From the NCBI GenBank assembly GCA_027295475.1, contig JAPUKV010000032.1, positions 1 to 7,493 of the forward strand: DNA of 7,493 nt. Direction: 5' to 3'. Of this stretch, positions 1-6,033 are shown one piece after another. The notes below the pieces were generated by a model, which saw nothing but the letters and a program-made list of their open reading frames with translations, searched no databases and was not told where the DNA came from. Position numbers and translations under genes: made by a program. Origin of the DNA: Pseudomonadota bacterium. Lineage in GTDB: Bacteria; Pseudomonadota; Gammaproteobacteria; Woeseiales; Woeseiaceae. Position 1 is the stretch's first letter, and each line of letters starts with the position of its first letter.

Positions 1-200
1 CGGAAATACTCGCCCATCTTTTCGAAGGTATACCGGAAGCGCCCGACGACCGGAAAATTTCGACGAACGGCGTGACTGGTCTGTGTCCTGTCGATGACAT
101 ACATGATCGCGACCGCGATGATGCCAATGCCGATAATGAAAACGAGTATCGCCGACAAGATCTGTACGATGTTGAGCGCACTCACGAATGACTCTTTCAT
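1..200 (-). CDS. FMN-binding glutamate synthase family protein, N-terminal fragment
   Basis: Only the first 66 codons are in the window; the gene runs off the edge at position 1. The ATG is at 200-198, preceded by a G-rich stretch (GGGGG at 211-207, 6 bases away) that can serve as ribosome binding site. A GTG directly upstream in frame is a possible alternative start. Residues about 9-34 form one strongly hydrophobic segment, read as an N-terminal membrane anchor. It is followed by VIDRTQTSHAVRRNFPVVGR and then FRYTFEKMGEYFR. That junction closely resembles, from memory, the start of the FMN-binding glutamate-synthase-domain proteins that are distinct from the GltB/GltD enzyme. In that family the GltS-like FMN/Fe-S barrel follows downstream, so it cannot be seen here. 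The true substrate of these stand-alone proteins is not settled. The gene lies 59 bases after the HvfX gene, across a terminator, so it is probably a separate unit. Confidence 0.72.
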   Translation of the reverse strand, partial: MKESFVSALNIVQILSAILVFIIGIGIIAVAIMYVIDRTQTSHAVRRNFPVVGRFRYTFEKMGEYF

Positions 201-210
201 CACTTGCCCC

Positions 211-244
211 CAAATTAAAACAGGGCCGCCACTGACGGCCCTGT
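211..244 (-). terminator. Rho-independent terminator after the HvfX/DoxX gene
   Basis: A perfect 9-base-pair GC-rich stem is formed by 220-228 and 236-244 (ACAGGGCCG with CGGCCCTGT) around a 7-base loop. Read on the minus strand, the stem is followed by TTTTAATTT, an interrupted U-tract. There is no comparable T-run on the other side in plus-strand reading, so it works for minus-strand transcription. It lies 15 bases after the TAA of the DoxX gene and ends just upstream of the next start codon. It marks the 3' end of the hvfB-hvfC-hvfX unit. Confidence 0.85.
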
Positions 245-259
245 CTGAAAATCACTGCA

Positions 260-853
260 TTATTTTTTTAGCAGATACGTCGAGACTGCCTGATCCAGAC
301 TGAGTTTGCCCGCGCCAGTGAAGAACAGTGCGAGCAACATCACGAAATACGTAACGGCCCACTCTATACCATTGTTGGAGATGATGAAATTGCCGGTTTC
401 GGTCAGCCAGTCGTAGTTACCGTGTTCGCGCAGCAGGTCTTTGCCTTTGTCGAGGCGCTGCATGACACCCCCGATATCGGCACTTGCAAACGGGCTCTTC
501 GGGTCAGCGACGGCCTGCCAGCCATTGTGCCAGTGCACACTGGTTGCAGCGACGATCATTTGGATCATCAGCGGTATGCACAACCAGCGCATGGCGAGAC
601 CAAGCAACAAGGCGCCTGCACCCAGAATCTCAGTACTCACAGCCAGCCAGGCCAGCAAGGCGGGAAACGGCAGCCCAAGGCCCCAATCCGTATTGCCGAA
701 CCAGGCGATCACATTGTCCATGCCACCGAGTTTGTTGGTGCCGGCCACCCAGAATACCGGGACCAGATAGAGGCGCAACGCGAGTGGCCCGAGGAAATCC
801 ACCTTCCGCGTCAGATCAAGCCAGCCTTGCAGCCGGGCCAGAATTGTCATCAT
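260..853 (-). CDS. hvfX: HvfX-type DoxX family membrane protein
   Basis: The 197-residue protein has a DoxX-family layout. There are about four hydrophobic segments, near residues 20-38, 62-86, 87-106 and 163-182, with a soluble insert between the third and fourth. The insert begins with SVHWHNGWQAVADP, whose HWHNGW/ADP pattern recalls, from memory, the DoxX members that accompany HvfB/HvfC peptide maturases. Histidines 107 and 109 with W108 could bind metal, but that is inference. The first ATG (853-851) overlaps the stop of the preceding HvfC gene as ATGA, with GGAG at 863-860 spaced 6 bases, so translation is likely coupled. A second ATG follows immediately. In the Haemophilus influenzae hvf system the DoxX protein belongs to a cluster making a copper-binding modified peptide. 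The exact role of the membrane protein is not known to me. It is the last gene of the cassette, followed by a strong terminator. Confidence 0.8.
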   Translation of the reverse strand: MMTILARLQGWLDLTRKVDFLGPLALRLYLVPVFWVAGTNKLGGMDNVIAWFGNTDWGLGLPFPALLAWLAVSTEILGAGALLLGLAMRWLCIPLMIQMIVAATSVHWHNGWQAVADPKSPFASADIGGVMQRLDKGKDLLREHGNYDWLTETGNFIISNNGIEWAVTYFVMLLALFFTGAGKLSLDQAVSTYLLKK

Positions 854-1644
854 GTTTTTCTCCGCGTGCCAAGCAAAATGTCTGTGGCTCGCAATTCAGC
901 AAGTGCCTGCGCACCGTGTTCTACGAGCACATCGCCCTCAAAATTAATTTCTTCGGCCAGGCCGTGCAGAAGTTCACGTCCTGTTTTCTGCGCACTGTTG
1001 TTCGAAATCTTGTCCAGCAAGCCTGCCGTAACTGTGTTCAGCTCCATGAAGTTGATCTCATCATCGGAATCTCTGTAAATGGCGAGATAGGTCGGCTGCT
1101 CACCGGGCTCCTGTGGCTGAAAGTCTGCCGATATTCTGTGCACGGGAAACTGGTATGCCAACGGCCAGGCGAGGACGGAGATCACGGGGACGCCATCGAG
1201 CAGGTCGCCATCCGGATCGATCCCTGTCATGTTGTTGCTGTCCGCAGATATCGATAACGCCAGTTCGACCCACTCGTAATGCGCAAGCTCCAGGAGAAAC
1301 GGAAAATCATCCGCTTGCGGCGTGTGTTCGTGCTCCAGAAACGCCAGAAACTCTTTGGGGATTTCGAGGAAGTACGGGGTTTGTGCCTGATGATGGGCCA
1401 TGAACTCGCGAATGAGGCCGCGCCAACGCTCTTTCCCACTGAGTTTCTTCAGCACCGGGAAAGTGCTGCCAAGAAGACTTTGCAGATTGTTGAAGAACAG
1501 ATCCCGATAGATCGCCATGCGCCGGTCTTCGATGCCGGGGGGCGCAGCGTTTTTCTCGGGGTCGCGGATATGCGCCGCGAACTCGTATTGCTTGCGCTGA
1601 AATTCGGGTAAATCAGCCACCGGCCGACTCCGCCAGCGGGGCAT
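850..1644 (-). CDS. hvfC: HvfC-type DUF2063 RiPP maturation partner protein
   Basis: This 264-residue soluble protein carries the N-terminal DUF2063 signature. EFQRKQYEFAAHIRDP is followed by GIEDRRMAIYRDLFFNNLQS, then STFPVLKK and the RGLIREFMAHH region. Proteins of this type are the partner of HvfB/MNIO enzymes: they deliver the precursor peptide, and the enzyme does the chemistry. The region after about residue 150 is the more variable C-terminal domain. The start is uncertain. The ATG at 1644 gives a 32-base overlap with hvfB and has AGGAAGAG upstream. The GTG at 1620-1618 overlaps by only 8 bases, has GGAG at 1631-1628 spaced 7 bases, and would give 256 residues beginning MADLPEFQRK, which fits the family start better. 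The 3' end overlaps the DoxX start by 4 bases. Its position directly between the maturase and the DoxX gene supports the assignment strongly. Confidence 0.85.
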   Translation of the reverse strand: MPRWRSRPVADLPEFQRKQYEFAAHIRDPEKNAAPPGIEDRRMAIYRDLFFNNLQSLLGSTFPVLKKLSGKERWRGLIREFMAHHQAQTPYFLEIPKEFLAFLEHEHTPQADDFPFLLELAHYEWVELALSISADSNNMTGIDPDGDLLDGVPVISVLAWPLAYQFPVHRISADFQPQEPGEQPTYLAIYRDSDDEINFMELNTVTAGLLDKISNNSAQKTGRELLHGLAEEINFEGDVLVEHGAQALAELRATDILLGTRRKT

Positions 1645-2476
1645 CTGCGATCTCTTCCTGCATTGCCTTGATTCGCCGCACTTCGGTCAGCAAATCTTCA
1701 ATGGGTGGAAAGTTGAAATCTCTCTCGAGCAGGGTCGGTACCGGGCCGAAATGTTCATACGCGTCGGCCAGCAATTGCCAGGCCGCGTCGGAAACTGCCT
1801 GGCCGTGCGTATCTATGCGCAGGTCTTCGGCTTCCACGTAATGACCCGCCAGGTGAAAGTAGCTGAGCCTTTGCTTCGGCATCGCCAGCATGAACTCTTT
1901 TGCGTCGTACTTGTGGTTAATGCTGTTGACGACGATATTATTGATGTCCAGCAGCAGATCGCAGTCCGCCTCGTCCAATACGGCCGTGAGGAAGTCGATT
2001 TCACTTAGAGATGTATCACTCGGGGCGTAGTACGAAACGTTTTCGATGGCCATGCGTGTCTCGAGAATGTCCTGGGCGCGGCGTATTCTGTCGGCAACAT
2101 AGTGAACGGCATCGTCTGTAAACGGGATCGGCATCAGGTCGTATAACTGACCATCGTCGCCGCAATAGCTCAGGTGTTCGGAATAAAAGGGGATATCGTG
2201 TTCGCCCATGAACGCCTTGATGTCACGGAGCAGCGATTCATTGAGGGGAGCGGGGGAGCCAATGCTCAAGGACAGGCCATGAATGAGAACCGGATAGCGT
2301 TCCATGAAGAAGCGGAATTTCTCGCCCAGCTTGCCGCCGACGTTGATCCAGTTCTCCGGCGCCACTTCCATGAAGTCGACGTCGTCAGGCGGGTCCGCCA
2401 ACAACTTGTCCATGAGCCCACGCCTCAGGCCCAGGCCGGCGCCTGAAACGGGGTATTGTCGCTCTGTTTTTGTCAT
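1613..2476 (-). CDS. hvfB: HvfB-type MNIO (DUF692/UPF0276) RiPP peptide maturase
   Basis: The 287-residue protein is a multinuclear non-heme iron-dependent oxidase with a TIM-barrel fold. Family members oxidise cysteines of a small precursor peptide; HvfB-type enzymes make oxazolone/thioamide groups that bind copper. The family opening SGAGLGLRRGLMD is present. All residues I expect as iron ligands are visible in order: H66 (IHGLSLS), H101 (SEHLSY), E145 (IENVSYY), D177 and N180 (LDINN), H208 and H212 (FHLAGH), D222 and H224 (DTHGQ), and E251 (LLERDFNFP). PIPFTDDAVHYVADRI is typical of the HvfB branch. It therefore looks catalytically intact. The ATG at 2476 has only a weak ribosome binding site. 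The 3' end overlaps the next gene. Usually a short cysteine-rich precursor gene precedes hvfB; here the upstream neighbour is a DUF1841 gene 82 bases away and no precursor is seen. Confidence 0.9.
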   Translation of the reverse strand: MTKTERQYPVSGAGLGLRRGLMDKLLADPPDDVDFMEVAPENWINVGGKLGEKFRFFMERYPVLIHGLSLSIGSPAPLNESLLRDIKAFMGEHDIPFYSEHLSYCGDDGQLYDLMPIPFTDDAVHYVADRIRRAQDILETRMAIENVSYYAPSDTSLSEIDFLTAVLDEADCDLLLDINNIVVNSINHKYDAKEFMLAMPKQRLSYFHLAGHYVEAEDLRIDTHGQAVSDAAWQLLADAYEHFGPVPTLLERDFNFPPIEDLLTEVRRIKAMQEEIADAPLAESAGG

Positions 2477-2558
2477 TTAAGCCACGGTTGCCAGGTGTCG
2501 AATCGCTGAAATAGACCTTGAATCCCCTGAACTTATTACAAGTCGAAAAGCGGGCCTT

Positions 2559-2981
2559 TCAGGTGATTTTTCGCAGCCGCTCCAGGTATTTTTGTTCGTC
2601 TGGCGGCCCCTGCCGATTCTGCGCTTCCCACAGGGTTTCCGCCAGACAATCCAGGATCCGGTGTTCTGCTTCGTGGGCTTTCGAGTATTTTTTGATAAGT
2701 TGTTGAAATATATTTGAAATGCCAGGAGGCCTGTCCGTCGCGACCTGGTCCCGGACGGCCAGGTGCAGGCCCATATGCAGGAACGGGTTGGTTTTGCCGC
2801 CCTCTGGCGTGAATGATGCCTCGCGGGCCTCATCGCTCAGGGCGGCCTGGTATTCCGGGTGATCCTCGATGACCTGGGCGATCTGGGCTTCCAGCGGAGA
2901 CAGTACTTCAGCAGCTTGCGCTTTGCGCCAGGCATCGGCGTACATTTGCCGTAATTCCTGCCTGTCCTGCCCGAATATCAT
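2559..2981 (-). CDS. DUF1841 family protein, function unknown
   Basis: The protein has 140 residues when started at the ATG at 2981-2979. That start overlaps the nth stop as ATGA and has AAGG at 2992-2989 spaced 7 bases. A longer reading to 3044 only adds residues lying inside nth and is rejected. From memory the sequence matches DUF1841: MIFGQDRQELRQMYADAWRK at the N-terminus, EDHPEY near residue 40, a central NPFLHMGLHLAVRDQ followed by TDRPPGI, and a C-terminal HEAEHRILDCLAETLWEAQ. It appears mostly helical, soluble and without a signal peptide. Conserved-looking histidines are H41, H69, H73, H103 and H107, the last four as two HxxxH pairs. No function is established to my knowledge. The gene commonly sits beside nth in Gammaproteobacteria and is probably co-translated with it here. 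A role linked to DNA repair would be a guess based only on position. Confidence 0.85.
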   Translation of the reverse strand: MIFGQDRQELRQMYADAWRKAQAAEVLSPLEAQIAQVIEDHPEYQAALSDEAREASFTPEGGKTNPFLHMGLHLAVRDQVATDRPPGISNIFQQLIKKYSKAHEAEHRILDCLAETLWEAQNRQGPPDEQKYLERLRKIT

Positions 2982-3631
2982 TTTGCAGCCTTGCTGTCCG
3001 GCAGCTCTTTCTTCCGGTATTCGCAAAGGTCGACGATCACGCACTCGCTGCAGTTCGGTTTCCTCGCTTTGCAGACGTACCGGCCGTGAAGGATCAGCCA
3101 GTGGTGTGCATTTTGACGAAATTCCTCTGGTGTCAGTTTCGTCAGGCGTTTTTCGACTTCAAGCGGCGTTTTCCCATGCGCGAGTCTGGTGCGGTTCGCA
3201 ACGCGAAAAATATGTGTGTCGACCGCGATCGTCGGTTCGCCGAATGCCGTGTTAAGAACGACACTGGCTGTCTTTCGTCCGACGCCCGGCAGGGCTTCCA
3301 GTCCTGCACGCGTTGCGGGAACTTCGCCGTCGTGTTTCTCAAGGATAATCTGGCAGGCCTTGACGATATTTTTGGCCTTGGTGTTGTACAGGCCAATACT
3401 CTTTATATAACGTTTCAGTCCGGCCTCGCCGAGGTCGAATATTGCCTGCGGCGTGTTGGCTACCGGGAAAAGAATTTTTGTCGCTTTGTTGACGCCAACG
3501 TCGGTCGCCTGCGCCGACAGTACGACGGCCACGAGTAACTCGAACGGGCTTGCATACTTCAGCTCGGTGTCCGGATCGGGGTCGTTCTTCCGCAGCCGGC
3601 TGTATATTTCTATCCGCTTTTCCCTGTTCAC
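2978..3631 (-). CDS. nth: Endonuclease III, DNA glycosylase/AP lyase
   Basis: This bifunctional base-excision repair enzyme removes oxidised pyrimidines such as thymine glycol and nicks the resulting abasic site. The 217-residue protein aligns without gaps to E. coli Nth through the catalytic region, with identical numbering. The helix-hairpin-helix LPGVGRKTASVVLN carries the Schiff-base lysine K120, and D138 lies in AVDTHIFRV. The [4Fe-4S] cysteines are C187, C194, C197 and C203 in the C-x6-C-x2-C-x5-C pattern. The start is a GTG at 3631-3629 giving MNREKRIEIYSRL, which matches the E. coli N-terminus. No other start is possible because the rsxE stop codon lies 7 codons upstream in the same frame. 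It follows rsxE by 18 bases, as in the E. coli rsx-nth operon, and overlaps the DUF1841 gene by 4 bases. No strong Shine-Dalgarno sequence is seen, so expression probably depends on rsxE translation. Confidence 0.98.
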   Translation of the reverse strand: MNREKRIEIYSRLRKNDPDPDTELKYASPFELLVAVVLSAQATDVGVNKATKILFPVANTPQAIFDLGEAGLKRYIKSIGLYNTKAKNIVKACQIILEKHDGEVPATRAGLEALPGVGRKTASVVLNTAFGEPTIAVDTHIFRVANRTRLAHGKTPLEVEKRLTKLTPEEFRQNAHHWLILHGRYVCKARKPNCSECVIVDLCEYRKKELPDSKAAK

Positions 3632-3649
3632 GGGACGTTGATATCGACG

Positions 3650-4312
3650 TCAGATGGACAGGCGGAAGCCGGCGGCGCGCTTGCGGCGCCTGTCGACAGC
3701 GTTTTTGGCTGCGACTGCGAGTGCGAGGCTGAAGAATGCCCCGGGCGGCAATATGGCAAGCAGGAAGCCACCGTCGACGACCAGGAACCCGCCAATCGGA
3801 TCACCACCGATAAACATATCGAGTCGTGACAAAATGGTGCCCTGGCCAACGAGTTCCCTGAAGGCGCCGATCGCACAAAGTAACAATGCGAACCCGGCGC
3901 CCATGCCAATGCCGTCGATAATGGATGGTGTGATCGGGTTTTTCGATGCAAAGATCTCGGCGCGGGCAATGATCGCGCAGTTCGTTACGATCAACGGGAT
4001 AAAAATGCCGAGTGAACGGTCGAGCGCCGGAAAGTAGGCGCTGAACAGCAGTTCGACACAAGTAACGAGCGACGCGATGATCAAAACATAGATTGGTATG
4101 CGGATTTCCGGGCGAAGCCATTTTCGCGTGGCCGAAACGAGCGCGTTTGAACAGGTCAGCACCAACAGGGTCGCTATGCCAAGGCCGAAGCCGTTCACGA
4201 ATGTCGTAGTCACCGCCAGCAGCGGGCAAAGTCCGAGCAAAGCGACCAGGCCCGGGTTCTCATCCCAGAGGGCTTTGCGTATAGCCTCCATTGGTTTGTG
4301 GGCCGTGCTCAT
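3650..4312 (-). CDS. rsxE: Rnf/Rsx electron transport complex subunit E
   Basis: This is an integral inner-membrane subunit of the ion-translocating ferredoxin:NAD oxidoreductase, homologous to NqrD. The 220-residue protein shows about six hydrophobic segments. It has both family cysteine motifs: LLGLCPLLAVTT with C29 and IPLIVTNCAIIARAE with C112. By family knowledge these, with the paired cysteines of RsxA, hold an intramembrane [2Fe-2S] cluster. Also recognisable are PEIRIPIYVLIIASLV and, near the C-terminus, LLAILPPGAFFSLAL. The ATG at 4312 overlaps the rsxG stop as ATGA, so translation is coupled. The C-terminal tail after the last membrane segment is short and basic (DRRRKRAAGFR). It is shorter than I recall for E. 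coli RsxE (about 230 residues), but no core motif is missing. The TGA at 3652-3650 is in frame with nth downstream. Confidence 0.97.
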   Translation of the reverse strand: MSTAHKPMEAIRKALWDENPGLVALLGLCPLLAVTTTFVNGFGLGIATLLVLTCSNALVSATRKWLRPEIRIPIYVLIIASLVTCVELLFSAYFPALDRSLGIFIPLIVTNCAIIARAEIFASKNPITPSIIDGIGMGAGFALLLCAIGAFRELVGQGTILSRLDMFIGGDPIGGFLVVDGGFLLAILPPGAFFSLALAVAAKNAVDRRRKRAAGFRLSI

Positions 4313-4986
4313 TCTGCTGCGTCCGTGGCGTCGCTGTTATGCATGGCATATACGGTCTCGCGATTGGCCTCGAAGTATAACAATGTCTCTTTGACGGCCT
4401 TCACGACGGCTCGTGATGTAATCGATGCCCCCGTAACCTGATCAAGTTTGCCGCCATCGCGCTGCAGCGCCCAAAGGCTGCGATCGGGTGCGGACAGGGA
4501 CTTCTGTTCGAACTGGTCTATCCAGTCAGATTTTGATGAATCGATAAAGTCTCCAAGACCCGGCGTTTCCCGATGTTTCAGTACTCGTACCGCCGTAATA
4601 GCACCCCCGTCATCGATTCCAATCAGTAGCTTGATCGGCCCCGAGAATCCATTGAGGGCTGAGACAACAAACAACGCGGCAACAGGCGTGTCCTCAAGGA
4701 GCGCCCGATAGACCAGTACCGGCTCGTTGCCGGGCAATTCGTGCGGCAGCGGAATCTCCAGCGTGGATTCCAGCAAATTGTTGTCGTAGACGACTCCGGC
4801 GAGGGCCGGCTGCAGGCTTTGCTCGAGCCAGGCCCGATCATTCTCGGCGATGCGAACTTCAGTGAGACTGTAGGTCAGAGCGACCAGCGCGGTACAGACT
4901 GCGGCGATCACGGCGAGAATAATGCCGGCGCTCCACACCGGCTTCTCGCTTTCCTTGTTGCCTAAGTTCGTGATTTGTGGTGCCAC
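4309..4986 (-). CDS. rsxG: Rnf/Rsx electron transport complex subunit G (flavoprotein)
   Basis: RsxG has one N-terminal membrane helix (about residues 18-40) and a periplasmic FMN_bind domain carrying covalently attached FMN, which shuttles electrons within the complex. Visible family marks are VLKHRETPGLGDFID (about 135-149) and the flavinylation site region LDQVTGASITSRAVV (181-195). The usual acceptor site is [ST]GAT, with threonine esterified to FMN by the ApbE flavin transferase. Here the aligned residue is S188 (codon TCG at 4425-4423), with T185 and T190 nearby. The first start, GTG at 4986, gives 225 residues and a 25-base overlap with rsxD. An in-frame GTG at residue 17 would give 209 residues, close to the roughly 206 of E. 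coli RsxG, and has GAG spaced 6 bases. The true start is therefore uncertain. It is followed by rsxE with a 4-base overlap. Confidence 0.95.
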   Translation of the reverse strand: MAPQITNLGNKESEKPVWSAGIILAVIAAVCTALVALTYSLTEVRIAENDRAWLEQSLQPALAGVVYDNNLLESTLEIPLPHELPGNEPVLVYRALLEDTPVAALFVVSALNGFSGPIKLLIGIDDGGAITAVRVLKHRETPGLGDFIDSSKSDWIDQFEQKSLSAPDRSLWALQRDGGKLDQVTGASITSRAVVKAVKETLLYFEANRETVYAMHNSDATDAAE

Positions 4987-6029
4987 TTCTCAAACTTCCC
5001 GTGACCGACGATGCGCGGCCTGGTCAGGTAATCAATAGCCGGCACTGCCATGTTCATGAGCAACACGGCGAATGCGACCCCGTCTGCATAGCTGCCCCAC
5101 CGGCGGATTGCATATATCAGAAATCCTATGCCGAAGCCGTAGACCAGGCGGCCCCTCGGACTCGTCGCAGCGGAGACGGGATCCGTTGCCACGAAGAAGG
5201 CGCACAACATGGTGGCGCCGCTAAACAGATAAAAACCCGGGCTCGCGTGCACGCCGGCATCGACCCAGTACAAAAAACCGGATGGAATCAATAACCCGGC
5301 GAGCACGCCCAGCGGAATCTGCCAGCGAATAATTTTCTTCAGCATCAGCCAGATGCCGCCGAGTGCCACGAAATTCGCAACCCATTCCCAGCCGCGGCCA
5401 CCGAAATGTCCCATCATCGGGTTGTTATGGATTTCGTCGAAGGTCTGCATGTTGCTGAGACCGGACTTGACCTGATCCAGCGGTGTTGCGCGGCTTACCG
5501 CGTCGAATCCCAGGTCAGAAGGCAAGACACCCGTTAGCGTGTACCGAATGGTTTCGAGCAGCGTCGGATACTGATAATCGATATCGCCCATGCGCGGGGC
5601 AGTCCAGAGATTCAGATCCATGGGAAACGCGACAAGTACGACAACATAGCCTGCCATCGCCGGGTTGAAAATATTGAAGCCGAGTCCGCCATACAGGTGT
5701 TTGGCGACGACTATGCCGAACAGCGACGCTGTGGCTGTGACCCACCACGGTGTCAGAGACGGTAAAGCGAAGGCGATAATCGCGGCGGTCACCATGGCGC
5801 TATAGTCGGCCAGTGCCGCTTGCGCCGGCCGACCCCGGATTTTCATCATCGCGGCTTCGCCAGCCAGGCAAAACAAAGCCGCGATGACGAGATTGAACAG
5901 GATTCCCGGACCGAAAAACCAGACATGAGCGAGTACGGCCGGAATCAGCGCGTAAAGGACCTGACGCATGATCGAGGCAACGTCTGTTCTCGGCGTCAAG
6001 TGCGGCGCGTCGTGACGCTGGAATTCCAC
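4962..6029 (-). CDS. rsxD: Rnf/Rsx electron transport complex subunit D (flavoprotein)
   Basis: This large membrane subunit, homologous to NqrB, binds a covalent FMN and probably forms part of the ion pathway. The 355-residue protein has about ten hydrophobic segments. KHLYGGLGFNIFNPAMAGYV (about 110-129) is the family signature. The flavin attachment motif is SRATPLD at 179-185, with T182 as the expected acceptor; position 180 is arginine where a glycine stands in the canonical SGAT form, though RsxD proteins vary there. GHFGGRGWEWVANF, SGATMLCAFFVATDPVSAAT and RWGSYADGVAFAVLLMNMAVP are further conserved stretches. The start is a GTG at 6029-6027 giving MEFQRHDAPH, 4 bases after the rsxC TAG. 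AGGA lies 11 bases upstream, a little far, which suggests coupling to rsxC. The length matches the usual 350 or so residues. It overlaps rsxG by 25 bases. Confidence 0.97.
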   Translation of the reverse strand: MEFQRHDAPHLTPRTDVASIMRQVLYALIPAVLAHVWFFGPGILFNLVIAALFCLAGEAAMMKIRGRPAQAALADYSAMVTAAIIAFALPSLTPWWVTATASLFGIVVAKHLYGGLGFNIFNPAMAGYVVVLVAFPMDLNLWTAPRMGDIDYQYPTLLETIRYTLTGVLPSDLGFDAVSRATPLDQVKSGLSNMQTFDEIHNNPMMGHFGGRGWEWVANFVALGGIWLMLKKIIRWQIPLGVLAGLLIPSGFLYWVDAGVHASPGFYLFSGATMLCAFFVATDPVSAATSPRGRLVYGFGIGFLIYAIRRWGSYADGVAFAVLLMNMAVPAIDYLTRPRIVGHGKFEKWHHKSRT

Positions 6030-6033
6030 TGTG

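Noticed and set aside
422..1257. Long plus-strand reading frames (422-1078 and 484-1257)
   Set aside because: They lie antisense to the DoxX and DUF2063 genes, their translations are Arg/Pro/Ser-rich with no family resemblance, and the opposite strand encodes recognisable proteins.
2530..2560. Small hairpin GAAAG...CTTTC at the end of the DUF1841 gene as a terminator
   Set aside because: The stem is only about 5 base pairs, AT-rich, and not followed by a U-tract in the direction of transcription.
2477..2833. A 118-residue minus-strand frame ending one base before the hvfB start, considered as a possible RiPP precursor
   Set aside because: It is mostly the shifted frame of the DUF1841 gene, rich in Arg and Lys, with no signal peptide and no repeated Cys motif.
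2982..3044. N-terminal extension of the DUF1841 protein
   Set aside because: These 21 codons are a shifted reading of the end of nth. The ATG at 2981 has a good ribosome binding site, overlaps the nth stop by ATGA and gives the family's usual MIFGQDR start.
5482..5492. Arginine in the RsxD flavin motif (SRATPLD rather than SGAT)
   Set aside because: The acceptor threonine is present within ATPLD, and the residue two positions before it varies among RsxD/RnfD proteins as far as I recall, so I do not treat it as a defect.
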